From Rubrobacter sp. (lineage in GTDB: Bacteria > Actinomycetota > Rubrobacteria > Rubrobacterales > Rubrobacteraceae): a stretch of 7,726 nt of DNA. Positions 1 to 6,044 of this stretch are shown piece after piece (the first letter of the stretch is position 1; the number at the start of each line of letters is the position of its first letter). The notes under the pieces are model-generated. The model saw only the letters and a list, made by a program, of their open reading frames with translations. It ran no database searches and was not told where the DNA came from. The translations under genes were made by a program, and so were the position numbers. Where the stretch lies: the NCBI GenBank assembly GCA_016781635.1, contig JADDPY010000451.1, forward strand, positions 1-7,726, read 5' to 3'.

Positions 1-87
1 AACGCGACGTTACAGAAGATTTGTAGCCGTGGTGTGCGATACCGGCACTTATTAGACAAGAAGCTGATGGACGACGGCTACAATACC

Positions 88-92
88 GGAGG
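88..92 (+). promoter_or_regulatory. Ribosome binding site of moaC
   Basis: GGAGG lies 5 bases before the ATG at 98. An in-frame TTG at 95 sits only 2 bases after this site, too close for normal initiation, so the site favours ATG 98 as the moaC start. Confidence 0.75.
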
Positions 93-97
93 TTTTG

Positions 98-556
98 ATG
101 ACGAGTTTCTCTCATATAGACGAGGATGGCGCGGCGCGGATGGTGGACGTGGGCCAGAAGGCGGTGATTCGTCGTACCGCCACCGCCGCCGGATCCGTGC
201 TCATGTCCCCCGCCACGATCGAGGCGTTGCGGGAGAAGGCGCTCCCGAAGGGAGACGCTTTGAACACCGCCCGGATCGCCGGGGTCATGGCCGCGAAGCG
301 GACGCCGGATCTTATCCCCCTCTGCCACGGGTTGAACCTTACCGGTGTAGACCTGGAATTCACGGTAAAGGAGGATAGGGTCGAGATCTCCGCAACGGCC
401 CGGGTGAGCGATCGAACCGGGGTCGAGATGGAGGCCCTGACCGCCGTCAGCGTCGCCGGTCTCACTATTTACGATATGTGCAAGGCCGTGGACAAGGGGA
501 TGGTAATCGAAGGGGTCAGGCTCGTCGAGAAAACGAAGGAGGAGCTTCCTTCGTGA
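98..556 (+). CDS. moaC: Cyclic pyranopterin monophosphate synthase MoaC
   Basis: MoaC acts in the cytoplasm in the first stage of molybdenum cofactor synthesis. It converts the cyclic GTP-derived intermediate made by MoaA into cyclic pyranopterin monophosphate. The 152-residue protein is the usual MoaC length. Family motifs are clear: [20 protein letters not shown] at about 49-68, IPLCHGL at 73-79 and [10 protein letters not shown] at 125-134. Residues matching the known catalytic set are Lys51, His77, Glu112, Asp126 and Lys129. One oddity is Gly78, where most homologues have Pro after the histidine (LCHPL). ATG 98 is chosen over TTG 95 because GGAGG ends 5 bases upstream of it. The gene heads the cluster but is separated from the tetrapyrrole genes by 113 bases, so co-transcription with them is likely but not shown. 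Function is secure from the motifs. Confidence 0.96.
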   Translation: MTSFSHIDEDGAARMVDVGQKAVIRRTATAAGSVLMSPATIEALREKALPKGDALNTARIAGVMAAKRTPDLIPLCHGLNLTGVDLEFTVKEDRVEISATARVSDRTGVEMEALTAVSVAGLTIYDMCKAVDKGMVIEGVRLVEKTKEELPS

Positions 557-654
557 AGGTTTGCACGGTTGGGTATGTAGGTCCGTGCGAAACTCAGCAG
601 GTCAAGCAAGCGTTCGGGGTGCACGGGAGCCGATCCCGCCCCGGCCCGAATTAG
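553..654 (+). CDS. Possible 33-residue small ORF overlapping the moaC stop
   Basis: A GTG codon overlaps the moaC stop as GTGA, and the frame stays open for 33 codons to a TAG. The predicted peptide starts [16 protein letters not shown] and has no domain I recognise. The overlap resembles translational coupling. Against it, the third codon positions are less uniformly G/C than in neighbouring genes, and the frame fills most of an otherwise empty gap. It may be a real small protein, a decayed remnant of a gene once present between moaC and the dehydrogenase gene, or chance. The opening hydrophobic strand followed by VGP faintly recalls the start of P-loop proteins such as MobB, but the GKT/GKS of a P-loop is absent, so no function is assigned. 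Confidence 0.2.
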   Translation: MKVCTVGYVGPCETQQVKQAFGVHGSRSRPGPN

Positions 655-658
655 TTTT

Positions 659-663
659 AGGAG
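659..663 (+). promoter_or_regulatory. Ribosome binding site pointing to an ATC start
   Basis: AGGAG ends 6 bases before ATC at 670, the only near-cognate codon in the right frame and place. The first two bases of this site are also the last two of an in-frame TAG (658-660), which rules out any start further upstream. Confidence 0.6.
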
Positions 664-669
664 ACAAAG

Positions 670-1224
670 ATCGAGGGTGCCGTTCTTTATCCCGTCTTTC
701 TCGACCTCGACGGCAAGTGTTGCGTCGTCGTCGGGGGAGGAGAGGTCGCGAACCGCAAGGCGCGGAAGCTCCTGCAGGCGCGAGCCAGGGTCGTGGTGAT
801 CTCACCGGAGGTCAAGCCCGAGCTTGCGAGCATGGCCGTCGAGGTGCGCGAGCGCCCGTATGAAGAGGGCGACCTCGAGGGCGCCTTCCTCGTCTTCGCA
901 ACCACGAACCGTCGCGAGGTGAACGCGGCGGTGGCCCGGGAGGCGCAAGAGAGGGGTATCCCTGTGAACGTCGCGGATAACCCGTCGGAAGGTGATTTCA
1001 CGTTGCCCTCGACGCTGAGGCGCGGGCACCTGCAGGTCGCGGTGTCGACGGGCGGCGCTTCGCCGACGCTGGCCCGGAGGGTCCGTCGGGAGCTGGAGGA
1101 TGCGTTCGGCCCGGAGTGGGCCGGTATCGTCGAAGAGTTGGGCAGGGCCCGAAAGAGCGGGCATAAGGCCGAGGCGGAGATGGAGGAGGTGGTCGAAGGG
1201 TGTTTATCGCGGTTGCGGGGATGA
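670..1224 (+). CDS. Precorrin-2 dehydrogenase (siroheme synthase N-terminal type), apparent ATC start
   Basis: This soluble NAD-dependent enzyme oxidises precorrin-2 to sirohydrochlorin; some relatives also insert iron to give siroheme. Read from ATC 670 it is 184 residues. A Rossmann fold opens with YPVFLDLDGKCCVVVGGGEVA (residues 7-27) and includes the dinucleotide-binding GGGEVA at 22-27. NVADN at 100-104 carries Asp103, matching the catalytic aspartate of CysG and Met8p. GDFTLPSTLRRGHLQVAVST at 108-127 is the family core, and Ser126 aligns with the serine phosphorylated in CysG. The first conventional start in frame is at 769 (CTG) or 793 (GTG), both of which would delete the nucleotide-binding loop. 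An in-frame TAG at 658-660 blocks upstream starts. There is no C-terminal methyltransferase domain; that activity is in the CobA half of the fusion encoded downstream. Product call is firm; sirC, ylnF or cysG would all fit as names, so none is given. Confidence 0.88.
   Translation: MEGAVLYPVFLDLDGKCCVVVGGGEVANRKARKLLQARARVVVISPEVKPELASMAVEVRERPYEEGDLEGAFLVFATTNRREVNAAVAREAQERGIPVNVADNPSEGDFTLPSTLRRGHLQVAVSTGGASPTLARRVRRELEDAFGPEWAGIVEELGRARKSGHKAEAEMEEVVEGCLSRLRG
1184..1190 (+). promoter_or_regulatory. Strong ribosome binding site of hemA, inside the dehydrogenase gene
   Basis: AGGAGGT is a full-strength Shine-Dalgarno sequence ending 9 bases before the GTG at 1200. It supports this start over the ATG at 1221, which lacks a comparable site. 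Confidence 0.7.
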
Positions 1225-2507
1225 GCCATCGTTCGGCCCCTATAGAGGTGCGCGAGAAGGTCGCGTTCGCGCCGTGCGCCGCCCGGTCCTTTTTGCGGCG
1301 CTTGAAGGACGAAGGGCTGGTTGCCGAGGCGGTGCTCGTCTCGACTTGCAACCGGACGGAGCTCTACGCGGTTGTGGAGGGTTCTTCGGACGAGGCGCGC
1401 GAGAAGCTCCTGCAGGCGATGGCGGACGAGAAGCGCCTCGCGGCCGGGCTTCTGGAGAGACACACCTACTGGTTTACGGAGAGCGAGGCCGTCGGGCACC
1501 TGTACCGGGTTGCGGCCTCCCTCGACTCGATGGTGGTGGGGGAGAGCCAGATTCTGGGCCAGGTCCGTGAGGCGTACCGCTCGGCGACGGAGGAGTTGTG
1601 CGCCGGGCCCATCCTCAACCGTCTCTTCCATACCTCCCTGCGGGTCGGCAAGGGCGTGCGTTCGGAGACGGGGATCGGGGATTCTTCCCTCTCCGTGCCG
1701 CACGTCGCCGTGAAGCTCGCCGAGGAGGTCTTCGGGACGCTCGGCGGTCGTAGCGCGATGGTCGTCGGGGCGGGCGAGATGAGTGAGCTCGTGGTGAGGC
1801 ATCTGGCGAGCAGGGGGATCGGGGAGGTCAAGATCGCCAACCGCACCGCTTCCAGGGCCGAGGAGCTGGCCGACAGACTCGGTGGCGTGGCCGTAGGGTT
1901 CGACGACCTCGCCGAGGAGCTGCCCGGCGTGGACGTCGTCGTGAGCTCGACCGGGGCCGGCGAGTGGGTCGTCGGGAGCGAGACGGTCGCGGCGGCGCTT
2001 CAGAAGCGCGGGGAGCCGCTGTTCTTTATAGATATTGCGGTTCCCAGAGACATCGACCCCGTGGTTCAGAACCTGGATCGGGCCTACGTCTACGACGTGG
2101 ACGATCTGCAGGCGGTCGTCGACCGGAACACGGACGACCGTGGGGCGGCGGCGGAGGAGGCCGAGGCCATGATCGGCCCGGCCGTCCTCGAGTACATGAG
2201 CTGGCTTTCGACCCTGCACGTCGCCCCGCTCATAAAGGAGCTTCGGGACGGGGCCGAAAGAATACGGCGCCACGAGGTCGCCCGTACCCTGAAGGGGATG
2301 GAGCTTTCGGAGGGGGAGGCCAAGGCCGTCGAGAAGATGAGCCATGCCCTCGTCAACAAGCTTCTGCACGGACCTATTCAGGAGATAAAGGCGCTTGCCG
2401 AAAGGGGCTCCCCCGTCGAGGGGGCCGAGGTTCGGCGGCGCCTCTTGGAGCTGGAGGGCCTGGGCCTGGGGCTGTACCGCGCCGGAGAGGGGCTTGAGGC
2501 GCCATGA
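1200..2507 (+). CDS. hemA: Glutamyl-tRNA reductase
   Basis: HemA commits glutamate to tetrapyrroles: it reduces glutamyl-tRNA(Glu) with NADPH to glutamate-1-semialdehyde, which HemL then uses. At 435 residues it is normal length. The N-terminal catalytic domain has GMSHRSAPIEVRE at 7-19 and STCNRTEL at 48-55 with the nucleophile Cys50; His100 and the stretch SLDSMVVGESQILGQVR at 107-123 are family hallmarks. The NADPH Rossmann motif GAGEMS is at 190-195, and the C-terminal third is the helical dimerisation region. GTG 1200 is chosen because it keeps the first beta strand (FIAVAG) and has AGGAGGT 9 bases upstream. ATG 1221, which overlaps the preceding stop as ATGA, would remove that strand. 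The gene overlaps the dehydrogenase gene by 25 bases and hemC by 4, indicating an operon with coupled translation. As the first dedicated enzyme of the pathway it is the usual control point, but no regulatory site is visible here. Confidence 0.97.
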   Translation: MFIAVAGMSHRSAPIEVREKVAFAPCAARSFLRRLKDEGLVAEAVLVSTCNRTELYAVVEGSSDEAREKLLQAMADEKRLAAGLLERHTYWFTESEAVGHLYRVAASLDSMVVGESQILGQVREAYRSATEELCAGPILNRLFHTSLRVGKGVRSETGIGDSSLSVPHVAVKLAEEVFGTLGGRSAMVVGAGEMSELVVRHLASRGIGEVKIANRTASRAEELADRLGGVAVGFDDLAEELPGVDVVVSSTGAGEWVVGSETVAAALQKRGEPLFFIDIAVPRDIDPVVQNLDRAYVYDVDDLQAVVDRNTDDRGAAAEEAEAMIGPAVLEYMSWLSTLHVAPLIKELRDGAERIRRHEVARTLKGMELSEGEAKAVEKMSHALVNKLLHGPIQEIKALAERGSPVEGAEVRRRLLELEGLGLGLYRAGEGLEAP

Positions 2508-3433
2508 GCCGTAACGGAGCCGTAATCCTCGGGACTCGAGGCTCGAAGCTCGCCCTCGTGCAGGCAAATGCTTGCGCGGAGAGGTTGCGGGCGGGAGGGC
2601 TCGATGTCGAGGTCAACGTCATCAAGACGACGAGCGAGCAGCAACCGGATATCCCGCTTCGGGTCATAGACCGGCGGGATGTTTTTACGCGCCAGCTCGA
2701 CGAGGCGCTGCTCTCCGGGGAGATAGATCTCGCCGTCCACTCCCTCAAAGACGTGCCGACCGAACTGCCGGAGGGCATCGTGCTCGCGGCGATCTCCGAA
2801 CGCCACGACCCCTCCGACGCGCTCGTCTCTGACGGGGGCTGGGACGTGGACGGCTTGCCCGACGGGGCGGTGGTCGCCACCTCCAGCCTCAGGCGTAGGG
2901 CCCAACTTCTCCACCGCCGACCCGACCTCGAGATTGTGGAGATCCGGGGGAACGTGGACACGAGGGTGCGCAAGATGCGCGGCGGGGCGGCCGACGCCCT
3001 CGTCCTGGCACGCGCCGGCCTCAAGCGCCTCGGTCTCGACAGGGACGTTCCGCACACCGTCTTTGGACCGGAGACGATGCTCCCCGCCGTCGGCCAGGGT
3101 TCTCTCGCCGTCGCGACCCTCGCGGAGCATCCGCTGCGCGGCCGGATGCGGGACGCCCTGAACCACGAGCCATCAGAGGTGGCGGCTCACACCGAGCGGG
3201 CGCTCCTGAACGAGCTCGAAGGCGGATGCCGGGTCCCGGTCGGGGCGCTTGCCATCGCCAGGAACGGAAAGATACGGCTGCAGGGGCTTGTGGCTTCGCC
3301 CGATGGTGCGCTCCTTTATCGGGAGGAGGCCGAAGGGGAGGAGCCCGAAAAAGTGGGGCGGCGGCTGGCCCGGGAGCTTCTGGGACGGGGCGCCGGTGTG
3401 ATCCTGGACGAGATCCGGGAGGTCAGGAGATAG
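2504..3433 (+). CDS. hemC: Hydroxymethylbilane synthase (porphobilinogen deaminase)
   Basis: HemC links four porphobilinogens into hydroxymethylbilane on a covalently bound dipyrromethane cofactor. The 309-residue protein has the standard three-domain layout. The opening GTRGSKLALVQA (10-21) and HSLKDVPTELP (79-89, catalytic Asp83 with Lys82) are canonical, as are SSLRRRAQL (127-135) and RGNVDTRVRKM (148-158). The cofactor-anchoring Cys242 lies in LEGGCRVPVGALA (238-250). Arginines expected to bind propionates appear at 12, 130, 131, 148, 154 and 175. One part departs from the family: where most members have GGKGLF, this protein has DRRDVF (56-61), keeping only the phenylalanine. ATG 2504 overlaps the hemA stop as ATGA, with GAGG 4 bases upstream. 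The product is certain; the loop change is unlikely to mean loss of function, because every other key residue is kept. Confidence 0.97.
   Translation: MSRNGAVILGTRGSKLALVQANACAERLRAGGLDVEVNVIKTTSEQQPDIPLRVIDRRDVFTRQLDEALLSGEIDLAVHSLKDVPTELPEGIVLAAISERHDPSDALVSDGGWDVDGLPDGAVVATSSLRRRAQLLHRRPDLEIVEIRGNVDTRVRKMRGGAADALVLARAGLKRLGLDRDVPHTVFGPETMLPAVGQGSLAVATLAEHPLRGRMRDALNHEPSEVAAHTERALLNELEGGCRVPVGALAIARNGKIRLQGLVASPDGALLYREEAEGEEPEKVGRRLARELLGRGAGVILDEIREVRR
3425..3429 (+). promoter_or_regulatory. Ribosome binding site of the cobA-hemD fusion
   Basis: AGGAG within the last codons of hemC ends 5 bases before TTG 3435. It supports this TTG, which is also where the family's opening strand (IYLVGSGPGDPGL) begins. 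Confidence 0.65.
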
Positions 3434-3434
3434 C

Positions 3435-4985
3435 TTGATCTACCTCGTAGGGAGCGGCCCCGGCGATCCGGGCCTGTTCACGGTAAAGGGCGTCGAGTGC
3501 ATGAGGATGGCGGACGCCGTCGTCTACGACCGGCTCGCCCCCGAGGCATTGCTCTCCCATGCCCCCGCCGATGCGCAGAGGATCTACGTGGGCAAGAAGC
3601 CCGGTGCGCCGACGATGCCACAGGAGGAGATCAACGCCACCCTCGTCAGACTCGGTAAGGAAGGTAAAACCGTCGTGCGCCTCAAGGGCGGCGACCCTTA
3701 CGTCTTCGGGCGTGGCGGCGAGGAGGCCCTCGACCTTTTGGAGGCAGGGCTCGCGTTCGAGGTAGTCCCCGGGGTGACGAGCGGCATCGCGGCCCCCGCC
3801 TACGCCGGCATCCCCGTAACCCACCGCCACGTCTCCACGTCAGTCGCCTTCGTCACCGGCCACGAGGACCCGGCCAAGGGTACGGAGGACGTGGACTGGG
3901 AGGGGATCGCGAACGGCGCAGAGACCCTCGTCCTGTACATGGGTGTTGGACGCCTCCGCGAGATCTCCAAGCGCCTGATCTCCGCCGGACGCGCCCCCGA
4001 GACCCCCGTCGCCTGCGTCCGCTGGGGCACCCGCCCTGAGCAGGAGACCGTCACCGGCACCCTGGGAACCATCGCTGACCGCATAGAAGAGGCGAAGCTC
4101 AAGCCCCCCGCCATCACCGTGATAGGGGACGTCGTGGCACTGCGCGAAGAAGGGCTCGACTGGTACGAGAGGCGTCCCCTCTTCGGAAAGAGGGTCGTCG
4201 TGACGAGGGCCCGGGCCCAGGCCGGGGAACTGAGCCGCGAGCTCGAAGCTCTGGGCGCAGAGGTACTCGAGTTCCCAACGATCGAGATAAAGGAGCCTGA
4301 GGACTTCGGTCCGCTCGACGTGGCCATAAAGGATCTCGATTCCTTCGGCTGGATCGTCTTCACCAGCGCGAACGGCGTGGCCGCTTTCGTGGAGCGCCTC
4401 GGTGAACATGGGCTCGACCTCCGCGCCGTGCCGCGCGGGGCGAAGCTCGCCGCCATAGGACCCGCCACTGCCGACGCTTTACGTACTACCGGTCTCAGGG
4501 TCGATGTCGTGCCCGAGGAGTACCGGGCCGAGGCGCTGCTGGAGGCGTTGCTGGATGGTTCGCCGGCCGGAGGGAAGGTGCTGATACCGCGGGCCAGGGT
4601 GGCGCGTGAGGTCCTACCGGAGAAGCTGCGGGAGGCGGGGATGGAGGTCGTGGTGCCGCCGGCCTACGAGACGATCCCGTCGGAGGAGGGGAAGGACGAG
4701 TTGCGGGAGAAGCTTCTCTCCGGAGGGATCGACTGTGTCACGTTCACGGCTTCTTCCACGGTGGAGAGCTTCGTCGGGGCTTTCGGTGAGGAGGCGAGCA
4801 ATCTCCTGTCCAACGCCCGGGTGGCGTGCATCGGTCCGATCACGGCGGAGACGGCCCGGGGGCACGGCATTCGGGTCGACGTCGAGGCCACGGAGTACAC
4901 TATCCCCGGGCTCGTGAGGGCGGTGGCCGGTCTCTTCGCCGAACCGCGCCGGGAGACCTTGGTACCCGCGAAAAAGGACGGTTAG
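3435..4985 (+). CDS. cobA-hemD: Fused uroporphyrinogen-III C-methyltransferase and uroporphyrinogen-III synthase
   Basis: This two-domain cytoplasmic enzyme of 516 residues works on both sides of the branch point. Residues about 1-245 are the S-adenosylmethionine-dependent methyltransferase (CobA/SUMT) making precorrin-2. They contain LVGSGPGDPGL (4-14), GGDPYVFGRGGEE (85-97), VPGVTSGIAAPAYAGIPVTH (111-130) and LVLYMGVGRL (165-174). Residues about 250-505 are the HemD domain, which closes hydroxymethylbilane to uroporphyrinogen III. It opens with GKRVVVTRARAQAGEL (251-266) and shows the typical FTSANGV (309-315), LIPRA (383-387) and FTASSTVESF (437-446). HemD is poorly conserved in general, so this half rests on these short motifs, its order and its place after hemC. 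The same fusion is known in other Gram-positive lineages. The TTG start is the only one that fits the family N-terminus. It begins one base after the hemC stop and ends 3 bases before hemB. Confidence 0.95.
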   Translation: MIYLVGSGPGDPGLFTVKGVECMRMADAVVYDRLAPEALLSHAPADAQRIYVGKKPGAPTMPQEEINATLVRLGKEGKTVVRLKGGDPYVFGRGGEEALDLLEAGLAFEVVPGVTSGIAAPAYAGIPVTHRHVSTSVAFVTGHEDPAKGTEDVDWEGIANGAETLVLYMGVGRLREISKRLISAGRAPETPVACVRWGTRPEQETVTGTLGTIADRIEEAKLKPPAITVIGDVVALREEGLDWYERRPLFGKRVVVTRARAQAGELSRELEALGAEVLEFPTIEIKEPEDFGPLDVAIKDLDSFGWIVFTSANGVAAFVERLGEHGLDLRAVPRGAKLAAIGPATADALRTTGLRVDVVPEEYRAEALLEALLDGSPAGGKVLIPRARVAREVLPEKLREAGMEVVVPPAYETIPSEEGKDELREKLLSGGIDCVTFTASSTVESFVGAFGEEASNLLSNARVACIGPITAETARGHGIRVDVEATEYTIPGLVRAVAGLFAEPRRETLVPAKKDG

Positions 4986-4988
4986 AAC

Positions 4989-5969
4989 ATGGCATTCCCT
5001 ATCCAGAGGCTGAGAAGAACCCGTCGCACCGGTGCCCTGCGCGGGCTCGTGCGCGAGACTGAACTCTCGCCGAGCGACTTTATTTATCCTATCTTCGTCG
5101 CGGCGGGGGAGGACGTCAGAAGGCCGATCCCCTCGATGCCCGGCATCTTCCAGCTCTCCATAAACCACGCCGTCGAGGAGGCTCGCAGGGCCTACTCGCT
5201 GGGGATATCGGGCGTCCTGCTCTTCGGCATCCCGGACGAGAAGGACGAGGCGGCGAGCGGGGCGTTCGACCCGGAGGGGGTCGTACAGCTCGCGACCCGC
5301 GCCATAAAAGAAGCCATGCCGGAGCTTCTCGTCGTCACGGACGTGTGCCTCTGCGAGTACACCAGCCACGGCCACTGCGGCGTTATCGACCACGAGCGCC
5401 ACGAGGTCATGAACGACGTCAGCCTGGAGCTTCTCGCGCGCACGGCGACCGCCCAGGCCGAGGCCGGGGCGGATATCGTGGCTCCGTCGGACATGATGGA
5501 CGGGCGCGTGGGTGCCCTACGGGCCGCGCTCGATGCCGACGGCTTCGAGGAGACCCCGATCATGGCCTACTCCGCGAAGTACGCCTCGGCCTTCTACGGC
5601 CCGTTCCGCGAGGCGGCCGACAGCGCCCCGCAGTTCGGCGACCGGCGCGGCTACCAGATGGACCCTGCCAACGCCCGCGAGGCCCTGCGCGAGACCGCGC
5701 TGGACATACAGGAGGGGGCCGACATCGTCATGGTCAAGCCCGCTCTTCCGTACCTCGACGTCGTGCGCAGGGTGCGCGAGGCGACGGACCTGCCCGTCGC
5801 GGCCTACAACGTCAGCGGCGAGTACTCGATGATCAAGGCCGCCGCCCAGAACGGCTGGCTGGACGAGGAGCGGGCCGTTCTAGAGGCCCTGACGGGGATC
5901 AAGCGTGCCGGAGCCGAGATCATCATCTCCTACCACGCCCCCGACGCCTCGCGCTGGCTTCAAAGCTGA
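4989..5969 (+). CDS. hemB: Delta-aminolevulinic acid dehydratase (porphobilinogen synthase)
   Basis: HemB condenses two 5-aminolevulinate molecules into porphobilinogen and acts between HemL and HemC. The 326-residue protein is a full-length TIM-barrel enzyme of the usual size. The metal site [14 protein letters not shown] (118-131) holds three cysteines (120, 122, 130), the zinc-dependent type rather than the aspartate-rich magnesium type. The two Schiff-base lysines are Lys197 in [18 protein letters not shown] (192-209) and Lys250 in [10 protein letters not shown] (248-257). The family strings YPIFV (33-37), [14 protein letters not shown] (165-178) and [13 protein letters not shown] (273-285) are intact. 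The ATG start is 3 bases after the fusion gene, with AAGGA about 10 bases upstream. The 75-base gap after it is the largest between genes from the dehydrogenase gene onward. Confidence 0.97.
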   Translation: MAFPIQRLRRTRRTGALRGLVRETELSPSDFIYPIFVAAGEDVRRPIPSMPGIFQLSINHAVEEARRAYSLGISGVLLFGIPDEKDEAASGAFDPEGVVQLATRAIKEAMPELLVVTDVCLCEYTSHGHCGVIDHERHEVMNDVSLELLARTATAQAEAGADIVAPSDMMDGRVGALRAALDADGFEETPIMAYSAKYASAFYGPFREAADSAPQFGDRRGYQMDPANAREALRETALDIQEGADIVMVKPALPYLDVVRRVREATDLPVAAYNVSGEYSMIKAAAQNGWLDEERAVLEALTGIKRAGAEIIISYHAPDASRWLQS

Positions 5970-6044
5970 ACCACGCAGGTAAGGTGTATTACCGCCCGGG
6001 AGCGGGTTTCGCGCTATAAATCATACAAGAGCTTTTGGGAGGAA
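5970..6044 (+). promoter_or_regulatory. hemB-hemL gap with a possible internal promoter
   Basis: This 75-base spacer is AT-rich in its second half compared with its surroundings. TATAAA at 6015-6020 would fit a -10 element and would put a transcript start about 10 bases before the hemL ribosome binding site. No convincing -35 hexamer lies 16-18 bases upstream (CCGCCC falls there), so the promoter call is weak. A 4-base-pair CCCG/CGGG hairpin (5995-6006) followed by only three T is too small to call a terminator. Confidence 0.22.
6038..6042 (+). promoter_or_regulatory. Ribosome binding site of hemL, ambiguous start
   Basis: GGAGG ends only 2 bases before ATG 6045 but 8 bases before the in-frame TTG 6051. 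Spacing therefore favours the TTG, while codon identity favours the ATG. A second in-frame ATG at 6066 has no comparable site. Confidence 0.65.

Noticed and set aside
53..84. Possible promoter with TAGACA (53-58) and TACAAT (79-84)
   Set aside because: The hexamers resemble consensus, but the spacing is 20 bases, and a start about 7 bases after TACAAT would fall inside the moaC ribosome binding site.
553..590. Reading the small frame after moaC as a truncated MobB or other P-loop protein
   Set aside because: Only a generic hydrophobic strand and VGP resemble it; there is no GKT or GKS, so the match is not supportable.
793..1224. GTG 793 as the start of the precorrin-2 dehydrogenase gene
   Set aside because: It would remove the first strand and the GGGEVA nucleotide-binding loop, which are clearly encoded in the same frame just upstream.
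687..2567. A 626-codon open frame on the minus strand
   Set aside because: It lies opposite the dehydrogenase gene and hemA, has shadow-like composition rich in Arg, Pro and Gly, and shows no family motif. Long antisense frames are expected in such high-GC coding DNA.
3435..4985. The fusion as two separate genes or a frameshift artefact
   Set aside because: One uninterrupted frame covers both domains with a natural linker near residues 240-252, and such CobA-HemD fusions are known.
5995..6009. CCCG/CGGG hairpin followed by TTT after hemB as a terminator
   Set aside because: The stem has only 4 pairs (5 with a G-T) and three T. That is too weak to call, and hemL follows in the same pathway.
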